Below, in pieces: positions 35,846 through 44,650 of a DNA stretch of 64,000 bases. Position 1 is the first letter of the stretch, and each line of letters starts with the position of its first letter. Source of the DNA: Betaproteobacteria bacterium. GTDB lineage: Bacteria; Acidobacteriota; Terriglobia; Acidiferrales; UBA7541. The DNA is taken from positions 1-64,000 of the forward strand of contig CAJCHZ010000110.1 in assembly GCA_903970165.1 (NCBI GenBank), read 5' to 3'. The notes under the pieces were generated by a model. It saw only the letters and a program-made list of their open reading frames with translations. It had not been told where the DNA came from and made no database searches. A program made the translations under genes and the position numbers.

Positions 35846-36286
35846 ATGGCCACCACCAACCCCTTCTCCTCCAGCCCCGTCCGCGAGCTCAATCTCGAAC
35901 TCCTCATCATGCGGATCGCGTGTTCCCTTCCCTTCATCTACCACGGCGCCGCCATTCTCTTCGGCGTCTTCGGCGGCCCCGGCCCGCACAACTTCGCCGC
36001 CTTCATGCACGCCCCAGACATCGTCGGCTACCTCGTCGGCCTCGCCCAATTCGCGGGCGGCATCGCCATTCTCATCGGCGCGCCCATGCGTATCGGCTGC
36101 GTCTGCGTCATCATCGTCATGCTCGGCGCCGTCTTCATGGTCCATCTTGCCAACGGCTACGATATCAGCCACCAAGGCATGGAATACGCCCTCACAGAAC
36201 TGCTCCTCTCCATCGGCCTGCTCCTAGCCGGCCCCGGCAGATTTTCACTCGCCGCCGTCCTGCCAACTCCTCTGCGAAACCTCTAG
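35846..36286 (+). CDS. DoxX-family membrane protein
   Basis: 146 residues, four membrane segments. The RELNLELLIMRIACSLPFIYHGAAILFG opening and GYLVGLAQFAGGIAILIG segment match the DoxX family of small quinone/redox-associated membrane proteins of unclear role. GGGAGG at 35832-35837 supports the start. It stands alone between the sigma operon and the macroglobulin gene. Confidence 0.85.
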   Translation: MATTNPFSSSPVRELNLELLIMRIACSLPFIYHGAAILFGVFGGPGPHNFAAFMHAPDIVGYLVGLAQFAGGIAILIGAPMRIGCVCVIIVMLGAVFMVHLANGYDISHQGMEYALTELLLSIGLLLAGPGRFSLAAVLPTPLRNL

Positions 36287-36416
36287 CGCGCGTTGGGTGG
36301 GCGCGTTCCACATCCTCAGGGGCCGGCAGTCTTGGCTCAGGCAACCTTTTCTTGCTTTCGCCGCACCCTACTATCAGCCGATGTTAGTATCGCATTCGTA
36401 ACCTGGGGTGGGGGCG

Positions 36417-39400
36417 ATGCGTTACCGATCCAGCCGTTTCCTTACAGTTGTATTTCTGTCTTCGTTATGCCTGTCCGCCTCCCCTGCGCAGACTCTCTTG
36501 CATGTGAAGGAAGACTCCGCCCGCATCCAATTTGCTTCCACGGACGCCGCCATTGCTCTCCCCGTCGAAAACCATTCCCACACCACGATCGCCACGCATC
36601 TCCTGCTCGAATTGCTCGATCCAAACGGCAAGCTTCGCGCCAGCGCAGAGCAGGACGCTTCCCTTCCGCCCGGCCTGACGAGGCTCAAAGCGACTCTGCC
36701 CGTGGCCTCCGCCCTAGTGGAGAAGGGCGACGGCAAGAATCTCTTGTGGTTCCGCCTGCGCTACACCATCACGCCAACCCTTCCGGCGAGCTCGCCTTCT
36801 GCTCCACTGATTGGCATTCTCGCCGTTGGCGAAGCCACTCCAGGCATTTTTGAGCTCCACGTTGCGACTCCCGACTTTGTTCGCGAAACTGGCCATTACG
36901 CCATCCGTGTTCGTGCCATTCACCCCGTCACCGGCCGCCCCGTCGCCGGCGTCGCCGTCCAGGCATCCTTGGATCTAGATACAGACGACGATAAGCCTCT
37001 CGTGACGAAAACCGCTCTCACCGATCGCCGCGGTTTCGCCACGCTTCCCTTCTCCCTCCCGCAAACCGTCGCAACAGGCGAAGTCTCGATCAAAGTCACC
37101 GGGAAACTTGCCGATTATTCCGTCGAAGCCGACGACGATTTCCGCGTGGTTCATTTTTCCAACGTTTCTCTCAGCACCGACAAACCCATCTACCAGCCCG
37201 GCCAGGCGCTCCACATGCGCTTGATGGCTTTCGACTCCAACAAAAAAGCCATCGCCGCCGAACCCGTGACCGTGAAGCTCCTCGACCCCGAGCAAACTCT
37301 CGTCTATGGCGCGCAACTCAAGACTTCCGCCTTCGGCATCGCCTCCGCGGATTGGCAAATCCCAGAGAATCTCCGCCTCGGTTCCTATAGCATCCAAGCC
37401 AGCTTCGGCGAAGGCCGCTATGCCGATTCCGGCGCCAGCGCCTCCGTCAAAATCAGCCGCTACGATCTTCCCACCTTCACCGTCACCGCCAAACCCGATC
37501 GCGCCTTCTATCTTCCCGATCAAAATGCCTCCATCGAAATTCACGCCGATTATCTTTTCGGCGAGCCCGTCAAACGCGGCCACGTGCGCGTCGTCCGCGA
37601 AACCCAGCGCGAGTGGAATTACCGCGAGCAAAAGTGGGACACCGAAGAAGGCGACAGCTACGAAGGCGATACCGACGACCGCGGCCGCTACATCGCGAAA
37701 ATCGATTTGTCAGACGACCACGACAGTCTTGCCGGCGAAGACTACTCCCGCTTTCACGATCTCAAGCTCGCGGCCTACTTCACCGATTCCTCCACTGGCC
37801 GCACCGAACAGCGCCGCTTTGATTTGCGCATCACCAAGGATCCCATTCATATCTACGCCATCGATGCGAGCGGCTCCCAACACAACGGTCCTCCGCTCGA
37901 GTTTTATCTTTCCACCAGCTACGCCGATGGCTCGCCCGCCTCCTGCGACGTCGAACTCTTTTGGGCCGGCGATCAATCTTCCGCGAACAACGCCAGTCCC
38001 AGGGAACCCGTCGAGCAGTACCTTCGTCGAGTCCACACCAATCGTTACGGCGTGGCAAGAGTCGCCGGTCTCAGCGTTCCGCGTCCAACCACTCTCAGCT
38101 CCAGTGGCTCCTACGCTTTTGATTTGAGCTTTCACGCCAAAGACAGCAAGGGCGAGGTCGGCCATCACGTCGAATCGATGTGGTTTCTCGATAGCCCCGG
38201 AATCCGTATCGCCACCGACAAAACTCTCTATGAACCCGGCGATCCCATCCAGGTCCGCCTCACTACCTCCGATCCAGACCTTTCCGTCGTCGTCGAAGCC
38301 ATCCACGATTTCCAGGTCATCGCCTCAAAACAGGTCCACGTATCACGCAACACCGCCGAACTTGCCTTCGACTCCACAGAAAACTTCGAAAACGAGATCA
38401 CCATCCTCGCCTATACGTTCGGCCGCAAACCCGGCGACGATTATTACAACTCCTCCACCTCCGGCGCGCACACCGTCTATTTCCGCAAAAGGCACGATTT
38501 ACAAGTCGACGTAAAATTCGGCAAATCCGTCTACCGTCCCGGCGACGAAGCCACCGCCACCTTGCAAGTCATCAGCCCCGACGGCTCGCCCGCCAAAAGC
38601 GCCCTCGGCCTCGTCGTCGTCGATCAAGCCGTTGAAGAGCGCCAGCGCACCGACAGCGAATTCGGCGCCGCGGGGGGCTTCTTCAATTTTCGTGGAGACT
38701 GGGACGCCCCCAATATTGGCGGCCTTCGCCGAAGCGATCTTGACAAACTCGACCTCACCAAGCCGCTCCCCGACGGCCTCGAACTCGCCGCTGAAGTCCT
38801 CCTCCAGGGCAATTCCGACGGCCCCAAAACGTTCACAAGTGACCATGGTGCCGCGGACCTCGCCAAACTCTTCGCTTCCGAAATCGATCCCCAAATCGTC
38901 CCGATGCGCACCGCTCTTGCGAATCGCTACCGGCAAAAGAGCGAATACCCCAAAACACCAGCCGCCCTGGAAGATTTCCTCTCCACTGCCGGCATCGCGT
39001 GGCGCGACGCCAGAGATCCCTGGGGCACTCCCTACCACGCCGCCTTCCGCGTCTCTCGCGAATCCGACGTCCTCGAAATCTCCAGCGCCGGCCCCGACAA
39101 ACTTCTCGGCACAGCCGATGACTTCGTCGTCACCACTCTTTCCTGGCCCTACTTCAAGCCCCACGCCGATACCATCCAGCGCGCCGTCAACGAATTTCAC
39201 GCCCGCACCCACAATTACATTCGCAACGAACAAACCCTCAAATCCGAACTCACCCGCCTCGGCCTCGACTTGGACTCCCTGAAAGATCCTTGGGGTCACG
39301 CTTACCAACTCTCCTTCGGAGTGAATACGTCCCACTTCACTGTCACCGTCGCCAGCGCCGGTCCCGACGGCCGTTTCACTTCCAAACAGTTTCCTTCCGA

Positions 39401-42400
39401 TGACGACTTCCCGCTCGCCACCATCGGCATCGACTACTTCTCCGAGATAAACGCGCAAATCGACGAGGCCCTCACCGCCAATTTCAAAAAAACGCAGTCG
39501 TTTCCGGAAACCACCGAGGAACTAAAAGATGCCTTGGACCGCGCCGGAATCCACTGGGACGCGCTTCGCGACCCGTGGGATCATCCCTACTACGCCACCT
39601 TCCGCCGCGAAGCCCGCTTTGCCGATGACCTCACCGTCGAAACCTACGAACACCACACCCAAAAAGAACAGCAGCACACCACCATCGTCCCCATCACTCA
39701 ACATATCGACTGGATCCAAATCCGCAGTGTCGGCGAAGATGGTCTCGAAGGTACCTCCGACGATTTCGACGTTGCCTCCTACTCCCGCGGCGTCGTCGAA
39801 CAAAGCAGCAAGGACAACGCTCCCGTTCCCATTGGCAATGCCACCGTCCTCCAGGGATCCACCGGCGCCATCTCCGGCACCGTAACCGATCCCGTCGGTG
39901 CTACCATCGCCAACGCGGAAATCAGCGCTAAGAATTCAGCAACCTCCGCCGTCTTCACGACAAAATCTAACGAATCCGGCGACTACCTCCTCCGCAATCT
40001 CCCCGCCGGCCTTTACGTTGTCCAGTTCTCCGCTAACGGTTTTCGCGCCTATTCCATCACTCACGTCCCCGTCCGCTCCTCCAACGTAACGAAACTCGAC
40101 GCTACCCTCAGCGTCGGCGCCGTTACCGAAACCGTCACAGTTCAAGCCGCCCCCGTCCTGTTGCAAACTACGACGAGCTCCGTTTCGCTCACGAAGCAAA
40201 GCCTCTCCTCATTGCCGCTTCTGCCTCAACAACAAGTTCTGCTCGCCACCCCCCGCCTCCGCGAATATTTCCCCGAAACCCTCCTCTGGCGCCCCGAACT
40301 CCTCACCGACAGCAAAGGCCGCGCCCAGCTCAAATTCCCTCTCGCGGACAACATCACCACCTGGAAGCTCTCCGCCGTCGCCTCCACCCTCAACGGCGAA
40401 CTCGGCTCCTCCGAAAAATCCATCCGCGCCTTTCAACCCTTCTTCGTCGAGCACGATCCCCCGCGCTTGCTCACCATCGGCGACGAAATTTCTCTTTCCG
40501 TCGTGCTCCGCAACTACCTCGACCGCCGCCTCCAGGTCACCGTCGAGATGAAGCCCGCTCCCTGGTTCGCCCTCCAAAGCTCCGCCACGTTGAAAACCGC
40601 CATCTCCCCCAAAGATTCCTCGCGCGACATCTTCCAATTCAAAGCCATCGAAACCATCAAAGACGGAAAGCAGGAAGTCCGCGCCCTGGGCGCCGACGCC
40701 AGCGACGCCATCTCCCGCCCCGTCACCGTTCGCCCCAACGGCCAAGAAAAAACCGCCAGCGTCAGCCAGATTTTCTCCGACACCGTCTCTCTCGATCTCC
40801 AGGTTCCCGATTCCGCCATCGCCGGCGCTCTTCAAACGAGCCTCAAAATTTATCCAAATCTCACCGCTCACGTTCTCGAAAGCGTCGAAGCCATTCTCGA
40901 ACGCCCCTACGGTTGCGGTGAACAAACCATCTCCTCTACCTATCCCAGCGTCCTCCTCCTCAAATTCGCCAAAGCCTCGCCTTCCGAAAAGTCTCCGCTT
41001 CTCTCCCGCCCACACCGCTACACGCAGCTCGGTTACGAGCGTCTCCTCTCCTATCGCTCCGCCGATGGTGGATTTTCCTACTGGGGTAAGGGAAACTCGG
41101 ATCTCGCTCTCACCGTCTACGCCATCAAATTTCTCACCGACGTCCGCGAATTCGTCGACGTCGACGACTCCATCATTAAGGAAGCCACTTCGTGGGTGCT
41201 GAATCAAGTCCAACCCGATGGCCACTGGCCCGCGAAAGGATGGGACGGCAACGAAATCCTGCCCCGCAGCGTCATGCTCACCGCCTACATCGCCCGCATC
41301 CTCGCCGCCTCAAAACTTACCTCGGACGCCACCGCCCCCAGCGGCAACGCGCAGCTCGCCAAAAACACCTCGCTCGCCCTCCAACACGCTCTCGCTTATC
41401 TCCAACCAAAAGTCGCATCGCTGGACGAGCCTTACGTCCTCGCATCCTATGCTCTCGCTGCCCTCGCCGCCGGCGACAAATCCGCCTTCGCCTCCAGCAT
41501 CGCCCGCCTTCGCACTCTCGAACATCGCGAAGGCGATGACACCTACTGGTCGCTCGAAAGCAACACTCCCTTCTACGGCTGGGGTTTGGCCGGACGCGTC
41601 GAAACCACCGCCCTCGTCCTGCAAGCTCTTAACGCCGACCCCGCTTCTTCCGCTGAATCCGACGCTCTCATCTCTCGCGGCCTCCTCTTTCTCCTTCGCA
41701 ATCAGGATCGCTACGGCATCTGGTATTCCACCCAAGCCACCATCAACGTTCTCGACACCATCGCCGCTCTCATCGCTAATAAGCCGGAGCAGACCGATCC
41801 CTCCGCCGCCAATGCAACTCTTCCGTCAAAAGCCACCGTTCTCGTCGATGGCCACGAAGCGCTCGCCCTCGATCTTCCCCCGCCCAACACCCTCAGCGCG
41901 CCCATCACTGTCGACCTCTCCAAATTCGTTTCCCCCGGCCTGCATCACATCGAAGTTCGCCGTCCCCATGCTTCCGCTCGCGTTTCCGTTCAGGTGCTCG
42001 CCGATTACTACATTCCCTGGGCCAACCACGCCCCAGGCACCTCCCTGTATCAACAGGAAATGACTTCCGACGCCCTGCGCCTCTCCGTCCATTTCGACAA
42101 ACTTTCCGCCAGCGTCGGCGACCTCATCCAATGCAACGTCTCGGCCGAACGCATCGGCTTCCGCGGCTACGGCATGCTCCTCGCCGAAATCGGCCTCCCT
42201 CCCGGCGCCGAGGTCGACCGCAGCTCCCTCGAGCAAGCCGTCAAATCCTCCGGATGGGAGCTGAATCAATACGACGTCCTCCCCGACCGTCTCATCGTCT
42301 ACCTCTGGCCACGCGGCGGCGGCACAAAATTCTCCTTCACCTTCAAACCCCGCTTCGGCCTCCGCGCCCTCTCCGCCCCCTCCATCCTCTACGACTACTA

Positions 42401-42452
42401 CAACCCCGAAGCCCAAGCCGCCGTCCCGCCTTCCGCCTTCACCATCCAATAA
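36417..42452 (+). CDS. Alpha-2-macroglobulin with GspG-like and carboxypeptidase-regulatory modules in the bait position
   Basis: 2011 residues from ATG 36417 (GTG 36408 is in frame); the signal peptide ends near residue 25. Macroglobulin beta domains fill 30-735, ending in LGLVVVDQAV. Residues about 740-1280 are an insert: three modules of about 90 residues with DPWG-type cores (D867, D957, D1052), each ending in S-A-G-P-D...DDF-like acidic loops, as in the C-terminus of pseudopilin GspG; then a carboxypeptidase regulatory-like domain (1150-1260) with SGTVTDPVGATIANAEI. The macroglobulin resumes at LREYFPETLLW, RAFQPFFVE, the thioester PYGCGEQ (C1500, Q1503), an alpha-toroid domain and a C-terminal receptor-like domain. 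Macroglobulins trap proteases after bait cleavage. No pbpC-like gene is adjacent. Confidence 0.93.
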   Translation: MRYRSSRFLTVVFLSSLCLSASPAQTLLHVKEDSARIQFASTDAAIALPVENHSHTTIATHLLLELLDPNGKLRASAEQDASLPPGLTRLKATLPVASALVEKGDGKNLLWFRLRYTITPTLPASSPSAPLIGILAVGEATPGIFELHVATPDFVRETGHYAIRVRAIHPVTGRPVAGVAVQASLDLDTDDDKPLVTKTALTDRRGFATLPFSLPQTVATGEVSIKVTGKLADYSVEADDDFRVVHFSNVSLSTDKPIYQPGQALHMRLMAFDSNKKAIAAEPVTVKLLDPEQTLVYGAQLKTSAFGIASADWQIPENLRLGSYSIQASFGEGRYADSGASASVKISRYDLPTFTVTAKPDRAFYLPDQNASIEIHADYLFGEPVKRGHVRVVRETQREWNYREQKWDTEEGDSYEGDTDDRGRYIAKIDLSDDHDSLAGEDYSRFHDLKLAAYFTDSSTGRTEQRRFDLRITKDPIHIYAIDASGSQHNGPPLEFYLSTSYADGSPASCDVELFWAGDQSSANNASPREPVEQYLRRVHTNRYGVARVAGLSVPRPTTLSSSGSYAFDLSFHAKDSKGEVGHHVESMWFLDSPGIRIATDKTLYEPGDPIQVRLTTSDPDLSVVVEAIHDFQVIASKQVHVSRNTAELAFDSTENFENEITILAYTFGRKPGDDYYNSSTSGAHTVYFRKRHDLQVDVKFGKSVYRPGDEATATLQVISPDGSPAKSALGLVVVDQAVEERQRTDSEFGAAGGFFNFRGDWDAPNIGGLRRSDLDKLDLTKPLPDGLELAAEVLLQGNSDGPKTFTSDHGAADLAKLFASEIDPQIVPMRTALANRYRQKSEYPKTPAALEDFLSTAGIAWRDARDPWGTPYHAAFRVSRESDVLEISSAGPDKLLGTADDFVVTTLSWPYFKPHADTIQRAVNEFHARTHNYIRNEQTLKSELTRLGLDLDSLKDPWGHAYQLSFGVNTSHFTVTVASAGPDGRFTSKQFPSDDDFPLATIGIDYFSEINAQIDEALTANFKKTQSFPETTEELKDALDRAGIHWDALRDPWDHPYYATFRREARFADDLTVETYEHHTQKEQQHTTIVPITQHIDWIQIRSVGEDGLEGTSDDFDVASYSRGVVEQSSKDNAPVPIGNATVLQGSTGAISGTVTDPVGATIANAEISAKNSATSAVFTTKSNESGDYLLRNLPAGLYVVQFSANGFRAYSITHVPVRSSNVTKLDATLSVGAVTETVTVQAAPVLLQTTTSSVSLTKQSLSSLPLLPQQQVLLATPRLREYFPETLLWRPELLTDSKGRAQLKFPLADNITTWKLSAVASTLNGELGSSEKSIRAFQPFFVEHDPPRLLTIGDEISLSVVLRNYLDRRLQVTVEMKPAPWFALQSSATLKTAISPKDSSRDIFQFKAIETIKDGKQEVRALGADASDAISRPVTVRPNGQEKTASVSQIFSDTVSLDLQVPDSAIAGALQTSLKIYPNLTAHVLESVEAILERPYGCGEQTISSTYPSVLLLKFAKASPSEKSPLLSRPHRYTQLGYERLLSYRSADGGFSYWGKGNSDLALTVYAIKFLTDVREFVDVDDSIIKEATSWVLNQVQPDGHWPAKGWDGNEILPRSVMLTAYIARILAASKLTSDATAPSGNAQLAKNTSLALQHALAYLQPKVASLDEPYVLASYALAALAAGDKSAFASSIARLRTLEHREGDDTYWSLESNTPFYGWGLAGRVETTALVLQALNADPASSAESDALISRGLLFLLRNQDRYGIWYSTQATINVLDTIAALIANKPEQTDPSAANATLPSKATVLVDGHEALALDLPPPNTLSAPITVDLSKFVSPGLHHIEVRRPHASARVSVQVLADYYIPWANHAPGTSLYQQEMTSDALRLSVHFDKLSASVGDLIQCNVSAERIGFRGYGMLLAEIGLPPGAEVDRSSLEQAVKSSGWELNQYDVLPDRLIVYLWPRGGGTKFSFTFKPRFGLRALSAPSILYDYYNPEAQAAVPPSAFTIQ

Positions 42453-42906
42453 GGCCCTGCGCCTCCGCCCGTTCGAAAGTATTGGTCTCCTTTCTTTTCA
42501 AACTATTCCGCACTCTTTGGTCCTTCCCAAGAACCCACCTCCCTTCTTTGGGCTCACACCCACTCCCCAATTGGCAACTTCTCCGTTACCGCCGCGCAGG
42601 ATCCTTGCAACTTCTTTCTTTTCAGATCTTTCGCCGACCCCTCAAACTATCTCCTTTCTTTTCAAATGTTTCCAAAAAACACCCCGGGGGTGGGGGGCAA
42701 GCTCCGTTCCTTCACTTCCTCGGCGTCCGCCGCTACTCGGTGCTTACCACTGCTCTCTTCCGGCCACCCACAAGCCCCTGCAACTCCTTGCCTCCTCTCC
42801 GACACGGGTCGCCGAGCACGGGCCACGGGTTAGAGAGCACGGACCACAAACCATTCGTTACGTCCCTTCCCATCAATCCGCTACACTATTCCTTTCGAGG
42901 CACACC
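42453..42906 (+). other. 454-base leader region upstream of ribBA with pyrimidine-rich repeats
   Basis: No gene is supported. TCTCCTTTCTTTTCAAA occurs twice exactly (42486-42502 and 42650-42666) with a three-mismatch copy at 42610-42626. A short GAGCACGG-CCAC repeat lies near 42815-42848. No FMN riboswitch core is recognisable. The frame is open through part of this stretch in line with ribBA, but codon content and lack of family similarity argue against an N-terminal extension. Confidence 0.5.
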
Positions 42907-44100
42907 ATGACTCCTGACCAACCCACATTCGCCACCGTTGAAGAAGCCGTTGAAGAAATTCGCCAGGGCCGCATGATTGTCCTCGTCGACGACGAAGACC
43001 GCGAAAACGAAGGCGACCTCACCATGGCCGCCGAAAAAATCACTCCCGAGGCCATCAACTTCATGGCCAAGTACGGCCGCGGCCTCATCTGTCTCACCCT
43101 CACCGAGCAGCGCTGTGACGACCTTCACCTCCCGCTCATGTCCCCCATCAACACCAGTGTGCACGGCACGGCTTTCACCGAAGCCATCGACGGCCGCCTC
43201 GGCGTCACTACCGGCATCAGCGCCAACGACCGCGCCATCACCATCCTCACCGCCATTGATCCGAAAACGCGCCCACAGGATCTCGCCCGCCCAGGCCACG
43301 TCTTCCCGCTGCGCGCCCGCAACGGCGGCGTCCTCGTCCGCGCCGGCCAGACCGAAGCCAGCGTCGATCTCTCACGCATCGCTGGCCTGAACGCCAGCGG
43401 CGTCATCTGCGAAATTATGAACGAAGACGGCACCATGGCCCGCGTGCCGCAACTCCACGAATTCTGCAAGCAACACAATTTAAGAATGCTGACCGTCGCC
43501 GACCTCATCCGCTACCGCATGCAGCATGAGCGCTACGTCCGCCGCGTAGCCGAAGCCGTTCTCCCCACGCGTTACGGCGACTTCCGCATGATCGCCTACG
43601 CCAGCGACATGGATCACGATCAGCACATCGCGTTGGTCCGCGGCAGTCTCGAAGGCGAAACGCCCGCGCTCGTCCGCGTTCACTCACACTGTCTAACCGG
43701 CGACGTCTTCGGTTCCACAACTTGCGACTGCAGCGAACTCGTTGCCCGCAGCCTCGCCACCATCGCCAAAGAAGACCGCGGCGTCTTCCTCTATCTCCAC
43801 CACACCGGCCGCGGTTTCAGCGTGGAAACTGCCGATACCCTGGGCGCTCTGCCGCAAATTCATTTCCACAAGCGCGGTCAACTCGACCGCGAACCCGCCC
43901 GCCAACGCATGGTCCAACACGAAAGCGGCATAGGCGCCCAAATCCTCATCGACCTCGGCCTAAAAGACATCCGCGTGCTGACGAATCACCCAAAGAAGGT
44001 AGTTGCCCTCGAAGGCTACGGCATCCGCATCGCCGACCAAGTCCCGCTCCGCATCAACGAAGCCAAGCCCGAAGAACGCCGCACCCATCAGGTCCTCTGA
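42907..44100 (+). CDS. ribBA: RibBA: DHBP synthase / GTP cyclohydrolase II-like, C-terminal half divergent
   Basis: 397 residues. The N-terminal domain makes 3,4-dihydroxy-2-butanone 4-phosphate: acidic loop DDEDRENEGDL, RPGHVFPLRAR and EIMNEDGTMAR are intact, but the usual GHTEA reads GQTEA. The C-terminal GTP cyclohydrolase II domain keeps the zinc cysteines C262, C273 and C275 (LTGDVFGSTTCDC) and LTNHPKKVVALEGYGI. However, the substrate motif normally R-Q-E-G-R-G-I-G-L reads LHHTGRGF, and the D-T-V-E-A-N segment is missing. The gene could be fully active in a divergent subfamily or have lost one activity. It complements ribD and ribE elsewhere in the window. Confidence 0.9.
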   Translation: MTPDQPTFATVEEAVEEIRQGRMIVLVDDEDRENEGDLTMAAEKITPEAINFMAKYGRGLICLTLTEQRCDDLHLPLMSPINTSVHGTAFTEAIDGRLGVTTGISANDRAITILTAIDPKTRPQDLARPGHVFPLRARNGGVLVRAGQTEASVDLSRIAGLNASGVICEIMNEDGTMARVPQLHEFCKQHNLRMLTVADLIRYRMQHERYVRRVAEAVLPTRYGDFRMIAYASDMDHDQHIALVRGSLEGETPALVRVHSHCLTGDVFGSTTCDCSELVARSLATIAKEDRGVFLYLHHTGRGFSVETADTLGALPQIHFHKRGQLDREPARQRMVQHESGIGAQILIDLGLKDIRVLTNHPKKVVALEGYGIRIADQVPLRINEAKPEERRTHQVL

Positions 44101-44128
44101 TGATGAGTTCCGTGTACGAAATTAAAAA

Positions 44129-44162
44129 TGTCCTTCCGAGCGAGGCGAGGAATCCGCTTTTG
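44129..44162. repeat. Dispersed TTCCGAGCGAGGCGAGGAA-type repeat
   Basis: The 3' spacer after ribBA contains TTCCGAGCGAGGCGAGGAA followed by TCCGCTTTT. From general familiarity this resembles a short intergenic repeat widespread in several bacterial phyla, which is often mistranslated as MSFRARRGIRF-type peptides. Only one copy is seen here. Confidence 0.45.
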
Positions 44163-44188
44163 GTTTCCAGCGCCGAGCGCGACGCAAA

Positions 44189-44579
44189 CTAGAAAAAGGA
44201 ATCAGGAGGGTCTTCCGAAGCACAGGAAGGCTTTGGCACGGGAGCGGGTTTCAATGGAGTTGCGGGCTTGTTCGCCGACGCGGGTTTGCTCTGCGACCTC
44301 GCTTTGCCCAGGGACAAGTACTTGCGCATTTTTTCGAGCCGCTTCGGCCCAATGCCGCGGATCGTCCAGGCTCTTAAACGCGCCGTAGGATTTGCGCATC
44401 TGCAAAATCTTGTCGGCGGTAGCAGGCCCAATCCCCGGCACCAACTGCAACTCTTCCGACGTCGCCGTATTCAAATTGACCGGCGCAGCCGGCGGCAACT
44501 TTGTCGCAAAGCCCAGGCAAGGCATGACACACAACATGCCGCGCACGAGACAGACACGGGCGAATAAGCGCCAAGCCAT
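44189..44579 (-). pseudogene. ComEA-like helix-hairpin-helix protein, frameshifted
   Basis: The 5' part (from 44579) encodes a signal-peptide-like start, then PVNLNTATSEELQLVPGIGPATADKILQMRKSYGAFKSLDD, the first HhH of a ComEA-type DNA-binding domain. The second HhH (IRGIGPKRLEKMRKYLSLG) and a Pro/Lys-rich tail are in another frame that ends at 44189. The break lies near 44358-44366. Typical homologues have a few residues between SLDD and the second hairpin, so a deletion of about 8 bases explains it. It could be a real lesion or an assembly error. Confidence 0.8.
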
Positions 44580-44650
44580 AGCGGATAAAATAGTGCATCG
44601 AATATATTAATAAATCAATAATTTTGGCGAAGGCCAGCCGGGAGCTTCAT

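Noticed and set aside
42517..42906. 130-residue N-terminal extension of RibBA
   Set aside because: The sequence is low-complexity and repeat-containing, whereas family similarity begins at the ATG at 42907.
42453..42906. FMN riboswitch upstream of ribBA
   Set aside because: No conserved RFN core segments could be recognised; the same holds upstream of ribD and ribE.
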